Assembly: GCF_000622365.1 (NCBI RefSeq) | Contig: NZ_JASC01000002.1 | Coordinates: forward strand, 173,501 to 237,500 | Direction of reading: 5' to 3' | DNA: 64,000 nt | Source of the DNA: Sulfitobacter noctilucae | Lineage (GTDB): Bacteria; Pseudomonadota; Alphaproteobacteria; Rhodobacterales; Rhodobacteraceae | In this document: positions 26,320 through 35,082 of the stretch, piece by piece | Position numbering within the stretch: the stretch's first letter is position 1 | Layout: the number at the start of each line of letters is the position of its first letter | The notes under the pieces: model-generated | What the model saw: only the letters and a program-made list of their open reading frames with translations | Told to the model about the DNA's origin: nothing | Databases searched by the model: none | Position numbers and translations under genes: made by a program

Positions 26320-28974
26320 ATGACCGAGATCACAATCGAGAAATATGCCGGCAAGATGAACCGCGCAGGGTATGATGCCTTTCTGGGTGCGATGCGCCAT
26401 GCACGAGCGGAACAGAACCGCTCGGTCGAATTGTGCCACTGGCTGTTCTACGCATTGTCGAACAAGGATGCCGATCTGTCGGTTACCCTGCGCGAATTGG
26501 GTCTGGACCGGGGACGTGCGCTCAAGGATCTGGATCAGGCGATGGCGGCGCTGAACAAGAACGTGACCGAGACCCCCGGCATATCCGACTTTCTGTCAGA
26601 TGCCCTGAACCACGCCTGGACCTACGCCACGCTGTTCTTTGGCGAAGCCCAAATCAGGACCGGCCATGTGCTTGTCGCCCTGCTGAGTGATCCGCACCTC
26701 AAGCGCCAGCTGACCCGCGCCTCGATGGTGTTCGACCAGATTTCAGCCGAGCAGATATCGCAAGACAGTCGCACGCTGTGGGCCGCCTCCGAAGAAGACA
26801 GCATGCCGCCGATGGATGGCTCCGGTCTCGCCCCTGCGGGCAGTGGTGCGGTGGACGAAGACGGACGCACGGGTGCCGCCACTGCTCTTGGCCGCTTTGC
26901 CAAGGACATGACTGCCAATGCCGCTACAATGGACCCGATCAAAGGGCGCGGCGACGAGATACGCCAGATCATCGACGTGCTGCTGCGCCGTCGCCAGAAC
27001 AACCCGATCCTGACAGGAGAGGCCGGCGTGGGCAAAACCGCCGTGGTCGAAGGCTTTGCACAGGCGCTGGCCGCAGGCGAGGTGCCGCCCAAGCTGAAAG
27101 GCACCAAGCTCTTCGAGTTGGACATACAGTCGATGCAGGCCGGTGCCTCAATGAAAGGTGAATTCGAGCAGCGCCTGAAGTCGGTAATCGATGAGGTGCA
27201 ATCCAGCCCCGTGCCGATCATCCTGTTTATCGACGAGGCGCATACGTTGATTGGCGCAGGCGGCGCACAGGGGACGGGAGATGCGGCCAACCTGCTGAAA
27301 CCGGCGCTGGCCCGTGGCACATTGCGCACAATCGCCGCGACCACATGGTCAGAATACACCAAATACTTTGAAAAAGACCCCGCCCTTACCCGCCGCTTCC
27401 AGCCGGTCAGCGTGGATGAACCCAGTGTCGAGCAATGTTGCTTTATGCTGCGCGGCATTCTCGGCCCGATGGAGGCCCACCACGGCGTGCGCATCTCGGA
27501 CGAGGCGATTGTATCGGCGGTGGCGCTGTCGCACCGCTATATCCCGGCGCGCCAATTGCCGGACAAGGCGGTGTCGTTGCTCGATACCGCTTGCGCTCGC
27601 GTGGCGGTCAGTCAGGCGTCGATCCCCGCCCGCATTGAAGACACCAGCGACAAGATCGAAGCCCTGGCCGCGGAAATCGCCAGCAAAGTATCCGAGCGTG
27701 ATCTGGGCGAGACTGACGAAGAGCGGCTGGTCGAAGCGGAGGCCAAGAAGGCCGAGCTTGAGGAAACACTCGCCGAGCTGCAGGCCAGCTTTGCCCGCGA
27801 AAAGGAAGTGGTCGAACATATTCTATCTTTGCGCAAATCACTGGCCGAGGATCACAAGGCCGAAGAAGGGGCCGAACCCTTCGACGCCGATGCCACCCGC
27901 GCCGAGATGTATGCCCAGATGACCATGTTGGAAGATGGCAACCCCGATGACCGCATGGTCTATGCCCATGTGGATGGGCAGGCCGTCGCGAGTGTCATTA
28001 GCGATTGGACGGGCATCCCCGCAGGCCGCATGGTGCAGGACGAATTGCAAGCGGTGCTGCAACTGGGCGACCGTCTGCGCGAGCGGGTGATCGGACAGGA
28101 CCACGGCCTTGCCGCCATCGCCAAGCGGATCGAGACAAACCGCGCAGGACTGTCGAACCCCAACAAACCCATCGGTGTTTTCATGCTGTGTGGCCCGTCG
28201 GGCGTGGGCAAGACGGAAACCGCGCTGGCACTGGCCGAACAGCTTTATGGTGGCGAACAGAAACTGATCACCATCAACATGAGCGAGTTTCAGGAGGCAC
28301 ATACCGTGTCGCTGCTCAAGGGCGCACCTCCGGGCTATGTAGGCTATGGCGAGGGGGGACGCCTGACCGAAGCGGTGCGGCGCAAGCCTTACTCCGTGGT
28401 GCTGCTGGACGAGATCGAAAAGGCGCATCCGGATGTGCACGAGCTGTTCTTTCAGGTCTTTGACAAAGGCCAGATGGAGGATGGCAATGGCCGGATGATT
28501 GATTTCAAAAACACGATCATCCTGCTGACCTCGAACGTAGGCACCGATGTGATCATGGAGATGGCAGAAGCGGGCGAGACCACACCTGATCTGGACGAGC
28601 TGGAGGCAGCGCTCAAGCCGTTCCAGCTGGACGTCTTCCCGCCTGCCCTTCTGGGCCGGATCGTGTCGATCCCCTATTTCCCGCTGGGCCGCGAGGTGCT
28701 GACCGGCATCACCAAGCTGAAACTGGGTGCCGTCGAGCGCCGTCTGAAAGGCGCACATGGCGCAGCGATCACCTATGCGGACGGGGTGATCGAACATATC
28801 GTGGAACAATGCCGCGACCCCGACAGTGGCGGGCGGATGATCGACAATATCATCACCAATTCGATCCTGCCCGATCTCAGCCGTCAAGTGCTCAGCCGGA
28901 TGGTATCAGGCGCGCCGTTCGAGACAGTTGAGGTGCGTGTCGCGGATGGCGGATTTGACTATGTGTTTGCATGA
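26320..28974 (+). CDS. clpV: TssH / ClpV, sheath-disassembly AAA+ ATPase
   Basis: 884 residues. Clp-N double repeat (1-150), first AAA+ module with Walker A GEAGVGKTA near residue 233, a shorter coiled middle domain (about 440-520), and second module with GPSGVGKTE near 625. Terminal D2-small domain ends GGFDYVFA. The Clp-N lacks the ClpB-like pattern and matches ClpV. It recycles contracted TssBC sheath. Follows tssG after 30 bases. Confidence 0.97.
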   Translation: MTEITIEKYAGKMNRAGYDAFLGAMRHARAEQNRSVELCHWLFYALSNKDADLSVTLRELGLDRGRALKDLDQAMAALNKNVTETPGISDFLSDALNHAWTYATLFFGEAQIRTGHVLVALLSDPHLKRQLTRASMVFDQISAEQISQDSRTLWAASEEDSMPPMDGSGLAPAGSGAVDEDGRTGAATALGRFAKDMTANAATMDPIKGRGDEIRQIIDVLLRRRQNNPILTGEAGVGKTAVVEGFAQALAAGEVPPKLKGTKLFELDIQSMQAGASMKGEFEQRLKSVIDEVQSSPVPIILFIDEAHTLIGAGGAQGTGDAANLLKPALARGTLRTIAATTWSEYTKYFEKDPALTRRFQPVSVDEPSVEQCCFMLRGILGPMEAHHGVRISDEAIVSAVALSHRYIPARQLPDKAVSLLDTACARVAVSQASIPARIEDTSDKIEALAAEIASKVSERDLGETDEERLVEAEAKKAELEETLAELQASFAREKEVVEHILSLRKSLAEDHKAEEGAEPFDADATRAEMYAQMTMLEDGNPDDRMVYAHVDGQAVASVISDWTGIPAGRMVQDELQAVLQLGDRLRERVIGQDHGLAAIAKRIETNRAGLSNPNKPIGVFMLCGPSGVGKTETALALAEQLYGGEQKLITINMSEFQEAHTVSLLKGAPPGYVGYGEGGRLTEAVRRKPYSVVLLDEIEKAHPDVHELFFQVFDKGQMEDGNGRMIDFKNTIILLTSNVGTDVIMEMAEAGETTPDLDELEAALKPFQLDVFPPALLGRIVSIPYFPLGREVLTGITKLKLGAVERRLKGAHGAAITYADGVIEHIVEQCRDPDSGGRMIDNIITNSILPDLSRQVLSRMVSGAPFETVEVRVADGGFDYVFA

Positions 28975-29033
28975 GCGTGCAACCGAATTTGAAATCTAAA
29001 CTGTGACGTGCAGGAATTTTGAGGGAGAAAACA

Positions 29034-29504
29034 ATGCCAGATAATCCAACAGTAACGGCGAAATTGGTTAGCATGGGCATGGGGTTAAAAATCCCATCTA
29101 CCTCCCTTGCTGCAAATCTGATCAACGGGTTTTACCTTGAGCTTAGCTCGGGCGGGCAGAAGACGCTTTATGGCGTGTCGAGCCTGCTGGACATCAACCA
29201 GGGCGGCTTTGTGGTCTACGGTGTCGCGACCGAAGCTTTTGGAATTGAGTTCGACTTCTCAAAAGGCTTGTCCCCCCATGATCTTGAGGGGAACCTTGTC
29301 GATCTTTCTGTCGATGCGGGCGTCGTCATCGCGAAACTGGGCAGCATTGATGTGAAAATGACGATCTATAGCAAGAACAACGCGCCAATGATGTCCTTGC
29401 AGCGTGTTGATATTCCGGCACAGGGCATCATGATCGCCGATGCAAAAATCAGGGGGCATCTGGTTAATTTGACCAAGGCAAACAATCCTCGGAAAACCAA
29501 CTAA
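29034..29504 (+). CDS. Uncharacterised T6SS-locus protein (156 aa)
   Basis: Not recognised. Last gene of the plus-strand operon, 59 bases after clpV with AGGGAGAAAAC before ATG 29034. No signal peptide or transmembrane helix. Sequence alternates Gly/hydrophobic residues in a way expected of beta sheet (YGVSSLLDINQGGFVVYGVATEAFGIEFDF, then DLSVDAGVVIAKLGSIDVKM). Its TAA overlaps the TAG of the convergent hydrolase gene. Hcp-like or tube-associated cargo is possible but not shown. Confidence 0.75.
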   Translation: MPDNPTVTAKLVSMGMGLKIPSTSLAANLINGFYLELSSGGQKTLYGVSSLLDINQGGFVVYGVATEAFGIEFDFSKGLSPHDLEGNLVDLSVDAGVVIAKLGSIDVKMTIYSKNNAPMMSLQRVDIPAQGIMIADAKIRGHLVNLTKANNPRKTN

Positions 29505-31849
29505 AGCGCTGCCAGCATCGCATCGACTGCATCACGGTACTGAATGACCTCAGGCGGGACCACTCTGACTGCCGGTGCTTGGGGGACCACAGTTCTGGCC
29601 CCGCCCCGCCGGGCCATTTTGCGGTCGGCCCAGCTGCGCAAGGCCGCGATGGTCTTGCCGCGCAGGAACGGGTTTGCGCTTACAACGCGCGCGCCCATCA
29701 CCTCAAGAACAGTCTCCGAAGGGTCCGCACGCAGCGCTGTATGCGCGCCTGCCGGTCCCAGAAAATGCGCCAGATAGAGCCGGCCTGCCGTGATCTGATG
29801 ACCGCGTGCGCGCAGAAATGATTCATTCTCGCGGGCGAGATTGCGCACCATGGCGCGGCTGAGCGCCGGATCGTTGCGCAGCGCGAGTAGCTCGGCGCGG
29901 TTCATTTGTCGGGTGAGGTCAGGACGGTAATCGCGCATCATCCGCAGCCATGTGCTTTGAATAAACTGGCCCAGTCCGGTTGCCGTCGACAGCGGGTTCT
30001 TTGCGGTTGCCACGCCAGCGCTTTCCACGCGAATGATCTGATCGACCAAGGCCTCTACCGCTTGTGTACCGGTGCCGCTGCCAACCCCGGCAAAGCTGAG
30101 CGGATCAAGCGGGCGGCCATCCACACGCAGTTCAAAATGAAGATGTGGTCCAGTGCTGCGGCCGGTGGTGCCGACATAGCCGATGACCTGCCCTGCCTCT
30201 ACCCGCGTGCCCCGGCGCAGCCCTTTGGCAAAGGCGTTCAGGTGGGCATACCGCGTCTCGATCCCATTGCCGTGGTCAAGATAGACCACATTGCCATAGC
30301 CCCCCCCGTCGCCTGCACGGGCGACACGGCCTGCGGCGACCGCCAGAACCGGGGTGCCGGTTGGGGCGGCCCAGTCAACGCCATTGTGGTTGCGCACCTG
30401 CTTGAGGATCGGATGATGTCGTGGCCCAAAACCCGAGGTTTTCACACCATTGACCGGCACGAGAAACCCGCCGCCCAGCGCTCCCGGGCCGCCCGATGCC
30501 GTAGCCGGGGCCTCGAAGTCGTAGCAGTTGAAGTTGCCCCCGTTGGCACTGGCCAGAATGTAGCAGGGCATCATCTCCTCCCGACCGTGGATGCCGACAT
30601 AAAGAACCTCGCCCAAGCCGCGAGCCAATGGGCCGCGCGATGCGCTACGCAGGACCACCATCTCGTCCCCGCGCGCGACAAAACGGTCAAGATCATACTG
30701 CTGGGACAGCAAGACGATTAACTCGCCCACCAGTTTGGTCGGGAGCCCGTTGCGGATTGCGGCGGAGTAAAAGGCGTCCAGCAAACGGATCTCGCCAGGA
30801 GCCTGACTGCCCTCGCGCAGGGTATCCGACCGGGCCAGCAGATCAGCACCGATCCAGGCATCGGCAGCCGGTTCGAACCGACCCGCGCCGACCTGCGCCA
30901 GACTGGCCAGATATCCATCGGCGCTATAGACGGACATCAGCATCATCTTGCGCCCCAATACATTGGGGCGCAGACGCAAGGCCACCACGCTGCCTGCAGG
31001 TAAAGGCTCCGGCAACTCCAGCTTTTGCGCCGCCGCCCGTGCGACACTGGCGCTTTCGGGGGCATCAAGGCCCGCAGAGAGCAGGACATTTTCCAGTTTG
31101 CGCTCGGCCTGCTGCACAATCACCTCATCACGATACAGCGGTTGGCGCTGGCTTTCGCGCAGGGTGACAGCGACGCTGGTCGTGTTCTCGATCTGGGTTT
31201 CGACATAGATGGCCGCCTGCGGCACCTCCGCCGCCTGCGCTTTCTCTGACGTCATCAACTCACCCCAGGAACTGGCCTCGCTGACAGCTACCAGACGGCC
31301 CTGCGCCACGGCGGGCCCCACCGGCGCATCCATGGCGGCCTGCAACCCTTGGCTCCGCTGCGCTTTGAACAAAGCAAAATCATCCCGGCTGGAGGGAAGT
31401 GTAGTCACCAACCGCTTTTCCGCGACAAAGAGCCTGTCGCTCAGGGCAATCACAGCGCCCCGGCGGTCCAGTCCCAATCGCCCCTTCGCAAATCCCGCAG
31501 GCGCATCAAAGGTGCGTTCTTCTTCGGTTTCGGAAGGTGCCAACCGCAAAATCATCGGATCTCGGAGCAGGTCGACAAAAGCGTTTTGCCGTTCCACTGC
31601 GATGGCGGCATCGGCTGTTTCTGCGGTTTGCACCAATGCAAAGGCATCCTCGGCTGCGGTATCGTCGGGACTGGTCGCAATTTCCGGCGGCAAGGGCGCG
31701 TTGAACCATCCCACCACCCCGCGCGTCACCCCCACAATGGCGATGGCAGTCACCAGCCCCAGTGCGATCCTTGCGCCCAGCCTCCGCCGCTTGCGCTGTC
31801 TGGCGCTGCGCCCGCTGTTAGCGAAAAGGGGATCAACCTCGAATGGCAT
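29501..31849 (-). CDS. Membrane-anchored dual cell-wall hydrolase: M23 endopeptidase plus lytic transglycosylase-like domain
   Basis: 782 residues. An N-terminal basic stretch and transmembrane helix (about 18-40, RRLGARIALGLVTAIAIVG) place the rest in the periplasm. About 50-430 is an uncharacterised linker/stalk. M23 (LytM-type) domain about 468-585: SGFGPRHHPILKQVRNHNGVD with the first His-Asp pair and HLHFEL with the closing His-x-His, all present. A transglycosylase-like domain follows at about 600-730: VESAG (catalytic Glu), GLGQFIQSTW. Such peptidoglycan cutting would make room for the T6SS envelope complex. First in block (c), convergent with 29034-29504. Confidence 0.88.
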   Translation of the reverse strand: MPFEVDPLFANSGRSARQRKRRRLGARIALGLVTAIAIVGVTRGVVGWFNAPLPPEIATSPDDTAAEDAFALVQTAETADAAIAVERQNAFVDLLRDPMILRLAPSETEEERTFDAPAGFAKGRLGLDRRGAVIALSDRLFVAEKRLVTTLPSSRDDFALFKAQRSQGLQAAMDAPVGPAVAQGRLVAVSEASSWGELMTSEKAQAAEVPQAAIYVETQIENTTSVAVTLRESQRQPLYRDEVIVQQAERKLENVLLSAGLDAPESASVARAAAQKLELPEPLPAGSVVALRLRPNVLGRKMMLMSVYSADGYLASLAQVGAGRFEPAADAWIGADLLARSDTLREGSQAPGEIRLLDAFYSAAIRNGLPTKLVGELIVLLSQQYDLDRFVARGDEMVVLRSASRGPLARGLGEVLYVGIHGREEMMPCYILASANGGNFNCYDFEAPATASGGPGALGGGFLVPVNGVKTSGFGPRHHPILKQVRNHNGVDWAAPTGTPVLAVAAGRVARAGDGGGYGNVVYLDHGNGIETRYAHLNAFAKGLRRGTRVEAGQVIGYVGTTGRSTGPHLHFELRVDGRPLDPLSFAGVGSGTGTQAVEALVDQIIRVESAGVATAKNPLSTATGLGQFIQSTWLRMMRDYRPDLTRQMNRAELLALRNDPALSRAMVRNLARENESFLRARGHQITAGRLYLAHFLGPAGAHTALRADPSETVLEVMGARVVSANPFLRGKTIAALRSWADRKMARRGGARTVVPQAPAVRVVPPEVIQYRDAVDAMLAAL

Positions 31850-31852
31850 GTG

Positions 31853-33244
31853 TTAGCGGAAAACGCCCAGACTGGTTCCAGTTGAGATGGTCCGCTTCGG
31901 TGCGGGCTTGCGCGCTGGTGCCGGCGCCGCGCGGCGGGTTGTTGTCTGGCGTGTGGTTCGGCGCGGTGTCGCTGCTGTTGTACGCCGCGTTGTTGTAGTA
32001 CGCGCGGCAGCCACGGGTGCCGGGCAGACCACATCGTCTTGCAAAACGATCTGCCGGAACAACGAGACTGTCGGGTCGAGTGTGACTGCGTCTTCGCCTT
32101 CAATTTCGCTGAAATAGCGCGTCACAGAACTGCGGGATCCGCCGCCCCATTGTCCGTCTATCCCCGCACGGTAGCACCCCATACGCGCCAATTCGGTTTG
32201 CAGGGCCACGGGCAAAAGCTGTTCTGGCGGATCAAATGCGCCGCTTCCGACAAGTGTGCGGAACAAGGCCGCATCTTGTGCACGCAGAGCACGGCGGGCT
32301 TCGAGGTTTTCATAGCTGATCTCGGTACTGGTGACTTCGCCCGGTGTTTCAGCGGGGGAAAACGACGCCAGTGTTGCGTCCTCAATCAGGCCGACGATGA
32401 TAGAGGGTTCAGGCAGGCCAGCCGCGCGGGGCACTGCGGCCTGCTGGCTCTGCGGTGTGGGCGAAAAGATCACCACCTCGCCAACGCTGGCAGGTACAGA
32501 GGACTGAAATGAGACCGGCGCGATGGTTGCGGTTGTGGCGGTTGGCGGGGCCACCGGTGTCAACGAAACGACAGGCGTATCACTTAGTCTGACGACCGGT
32601 GCCACCACGGGTGCCGGCGCGCGCAGCACAAGATCTCGGGCCAGATCGGTGCTGACCCAGACGTCGGACAGCACCTCGGCCAAGGGTGTATCCTGTGTCA
32701 CCTTATTACGCAGTTGATCGGTAAGCCGTGCCCCGTCTGTCGGGCAAACGCCGCTGGGAGCGACAGATGCGGCGCGGAGCATTTGTACGGAAGGATGTGC
32801 TTCAGGCACGACCAAAGGCTGATCGCCGGGGCAGCTTTCGATCAGCAGTGCGGCTTGCGTCAGACCCGCCCCGGCAAGTTGGGTCATAAGCGCCTGAAAC
32901 TGCAATGTACCGCCATCAAGTCTCACGCCCGCCCCGTCGGGGGTCAGCGGCCCGGTCAGATAAATCACCGCCGGATCTTTTGGTTCCAGTGCGCCCAGCG
33001 CGGCCTGCACCTCGGCAAACGGACGGTCGCGCAAGACCTGCACAACATCAATCCCGCCTTTGCGGAACGCTTCGGCGGCATGGAATGCATCCCCAAATGC
33101 ACGCGGGGCGGTTGGCCCCGACTGGCCTATCACCACAGCCTGCCAATCCTGCGCCACCACGGGTGCGGCTACCAAGCAGGACAACGCCGCAATCCAGCCA
33201 CGCAGGTATTTTGCCAGATGTGCAAAAGAAGGCATAACGTCCAT
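31853..33244 (-). CDS. Exported caspase-like protein with peptidoglycan-binding motif (likely pseudo-enzyme)
   Basis: 463 residues with a signal peptide ending VAAPVVAQ. Residues about 30-190 look like a caspase (peptidase C14) fold: AVVIGQSG at the first strand, DAFHAAEAFRKGGIDVVQVL, then YLTGPLTPDG where caspases have the catalytic-His SGHG loop, and LLIESCPGD where they have the DACR Cys loop. The His is replaced; the Cys remains. A disordered middle follows; about 350-400 matches a PG_binding_1 unit (LARMGCYRAGIDGQWGGGSRSSV), and the tail is a Thr/Arg/Pro-rich low-complexity run (about 415-455). Start 33244 follows AAGGAACG; 33235 is an alternative. Confidence 0.72.
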   Translation of the reverse strand: MDVMPSFAHLAKYLRGWIAALSCLVAAPVVAQDWQAVVIGQSGPTAPRAFGDAFHAAEAFRKGGIDVVQVLRDRPFAEVQAALGALEPKDPAVIYLTGPLTPDGAGVRLDGGTLQFQALMTQLAGAGLTQAALLIESCPGDQPLVVPEAHPSVQMLRAASVAPSGVCPTDGARLTDQLRNKVTQDTPLAEVLSDVWVSTDLARDLVLRAPAPVVAPVVRLSDTPVVSLTPVAPPTATTATIAPVSFQSSVPASVGEVVIFSPTPQSQQAAVPRAAGLPEPSIIVGLIEDATLASFSPAETPGEVTSTEISYENLEARRALRAQDAALFRTLVGSGAFDPPEQLLPVALQTELARMGCYRAGIDGQWGGGSRSSVTRYFSEIEGEDAVTLDPTVSLFRQIVLQDDVVCPAPVAAARTTTTRRTTAATPRRTTRQTTTRRAAPAPARKPAPKRTISTGTSLGVFR

Positions 33245-33310
33245 CGTTCCTTGGTTGTCAGGCCGACTATAACACAGGCTTGAAGGCACGGGAGTCTATG
33301 CGCAAAATTG

Positions 33311-33730
33311 TTATGAGGGGGGCGGATAAATGAACACAGTCCAGCGTTCGCTGCGGCGGGTGTCGACTTCGTGAAACCGGGCCTCAAGCAGACCGCGTAC
33401 GAGGCATTCGTCTTCGCCTCTGATCTCGAACCGGTCGGGGGCAACACACATCGGCGTCGCGCCGGTCATGACTTCGCGCCCGAACACATCCGTGGCGTAG
33501 ATATAAAAATACCGCGCGGTCAGCGTGTCTTCGACAACATTGGCACATTGGTTGGGGCCGATTGTCCACCAGCCCGAGGTTTCAAACGCAGTCCGGTCGT
33601 AGGCCCCCAAGGCCACATTAATCACGTCAAATGTCTGATTGCAGACAGCAAATTGCGCCCGCGCAGGGGCCGGGGGCAAAACAGTCAGGGCCAGCGCCAT
33701 GCCCACCGCATGCCAAACCTTCAAGCGCAC
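33311..33730 (-). CDS. DUF1036 exported protein
   Basis: 139 residues. Signal peptide VGMALALTVLPPAPARA, then FAVCNQTFDVINVALGAYD and SGWWTIGPNQCANVV, the core of DUF1036, whose members are small exported proteins of unknown function; several Cys suggest disulfides. GTG 33730 is chosen because AAGGA lies 7 bases upstream; in-frame ATGs further up (to 33811) lack a ribosome site. Divergent from 33897, with a 166-base gap between the two starts. Confidence 0.82.
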   Translation of the reverse strand: MRLKVWHAVGMALALTVLPPAPARAQFAVCNQTFDVINVALGAYDRTAFETSGWWTIGPNQCANVVEDTLTARYFYIYATDVFGREVMTGATPMCVAPDRFEIRGEDECLVRGLLEARFHEVDTRRSERWTVFIYPPPS

Positions 33731-33896
33731 GGTGCCATCCTTGGGTTTGTCGCCACCCTGGCCCAAAACGCAACACACCTTTGAAACGTAAGCAATTTCA
33801 ATATCTTCCAACTCGATCCGTGGATTTTATAGCACAGTTCTCGCGCCACGCGAGAATAATGCTGAAAACGGTTCCGAACTGCGCTATATCAGAGGA

Positions 33897-34439
33897 ATGA
33901 TCCGCTTGGTCCTTATATGCTCTGTTTTTGCTTTGAGTACAGTCACAGCAGGCGTCGCCCTGTCGGTGGCGCATGGATCACGGGTGACATTCAACACTGC
34001 ATCGCCGGAAACCCATACCACCGTATCCGCATTCGGACGTTCACCCGACGTATCCGCCTTTGACCGCCCTGCCCTTGTTCCCGCGCAGCCCACATCGCTT
34101 TGGGCACGCACGCGCAAGAAAATGCCGCCGCAACAGGATACACCCGCCGAAGTCTCGCAGAACGCTGTGCCGCTGGCGCATTTCGGCACAATCCGCGCGC
34201 CCCGCGCGGGTTTGCGACCCCGCGCAAGGTACGACGCGCCGCAAATTGTGGTTCACGCGTCCGCCCCGCGGAGTGTGCAGTCACCTGTACTATCCCCGGC
34301 CGCAGCGCCCGCACAGGTCGAACAACTCCAGACCTATATGGCCCCGCTGCCGCTCCCAATGCGGGATGCACCTTCACCGGCACAATCCTCCCTGACACAG
34401 AAGCTGCCGCCAGAATACCTGATCGGCGTCTACCGCTAA
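33897..34439 (+). CDS. Uncharacterised exported Pro/Ala-rich protein (180 aa)
   Basis: Not recognised. N-terminal signal or membrane anchor (MIRLVLICSVFALSTVTAGVAL), then a largely disordered Pro/Ala/Arg-rich chain ending PPEYLIGVYR. No catalytic motif. AGAGGA precedes the ATG. First gene of block (d); the 163-base gap to the next gene contains GCAGCC/GGCTGC and a later T-run. Confidence 0.68.
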   Translation: MIRLVLICSVFALSTVTAGVALSVAHGSRVTFNTASPETHTTVSAFGRSPDVSAFDRPALVPAQPTSLWARTRKKMPPQQDTPAEVSQNAVPLAHFGTIRAPRAGLRPRARYDAPQIVVHASAPRSVQSPVLSPAAAPAQVEQLQTYMAPLPLPMRDAPSPAQSSLTQKLPPEYLIGVYR

Positions 34440-34602
34440 ACCGGAAGAAATCGCGCTTTGCCTGTGCAGCCTTGGCTGCAAATCACAGCCACCCGATGCG
34501 GCAAAACCCTAATTCCTTTTTTTCGTAGAGTTTATGATTGACTTGAGCCTGTGTTCGCGGCGCAATGCGGACCTATTCGCACATCAATCTGAGGACGCCT
34601 CA

Positions 34603-35031
34603 ATGATCTTTTCGCGCCTTACCGCTTTCATGCTTGCCGCCTGTGTCGGCCTTTCCGGTGTTGCTCATGCGCAGGAAACTCAGGTGTTATCCGTGGAACT
34701 GAACGGGGCTGCGGAGACCGAAGACGGCAGTTGCCGCCTGACCTATGTTGCCGCCAACCGCACCGCCAGTGCATTGGACCGCACGGCGTATGAGGTGGCT
34801 GTCTTTGACACTCAAGGGACTGTCACACGCCTGCTGGTTCTGGAATTCGGCGGGTTGATCGAAGGCAAGACTAAGATCCTGCAATTCGACCTGAGCGGCA
34901 CGCCCTGCGCTTCGATTTCGCGCATCGTGGTGAATGACGCGGCGGGGTGCACCGTAGCAGGAGCCGAAGTACCGCTTTGCATGCATGCTTTGAGCGCGTC
35001 ATCGCGTACTGCGATCCAGTTTGGCATCTGA
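34603..35031 (+). CDS. Uncharacterised small exported protein, possible lipoprotein (142 aa)
   Basis: Begins MIFSRLTAFMLAACVGLSGVAHAQE. This can be read as an ordinary signal peptide cut after AHA, or as a short lipoprotein signal with the lipobox LAAC at residues 11-14. The mature chain of about 120 residues is beta-rich with several Cys (SCRLTYVAANRT; TPCASISRIVVNDAAGC). It sits immediately before the ExbB-like gene (51-base gap). See findings for the TssJ question. Confidence 0.75.
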   Translation: MIFSRLTAFMLAACVGLSGVAHAQETQVLSVELNGAAETEDGSCRLTYVAANRTASALDRTAYEVAVFDTQGTVTRLLVLEFGGLIEGKTKILQFDLSGTPCASISRIVVNDAAGCTVAGAEVPLCMHALSASSRTAIQFGI

Positions 35032-35082
35032 TCGCACCTACGGCCCTGATTGTGGCGGGCGCAAGACAGTGGAAAGAAACCT

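Noticed and set aside
33897..34439. TssJ candidate
   Set aside because: The leader has no convincing lipobox and the chain is disordered and Pro-rich, unlike TssJ.
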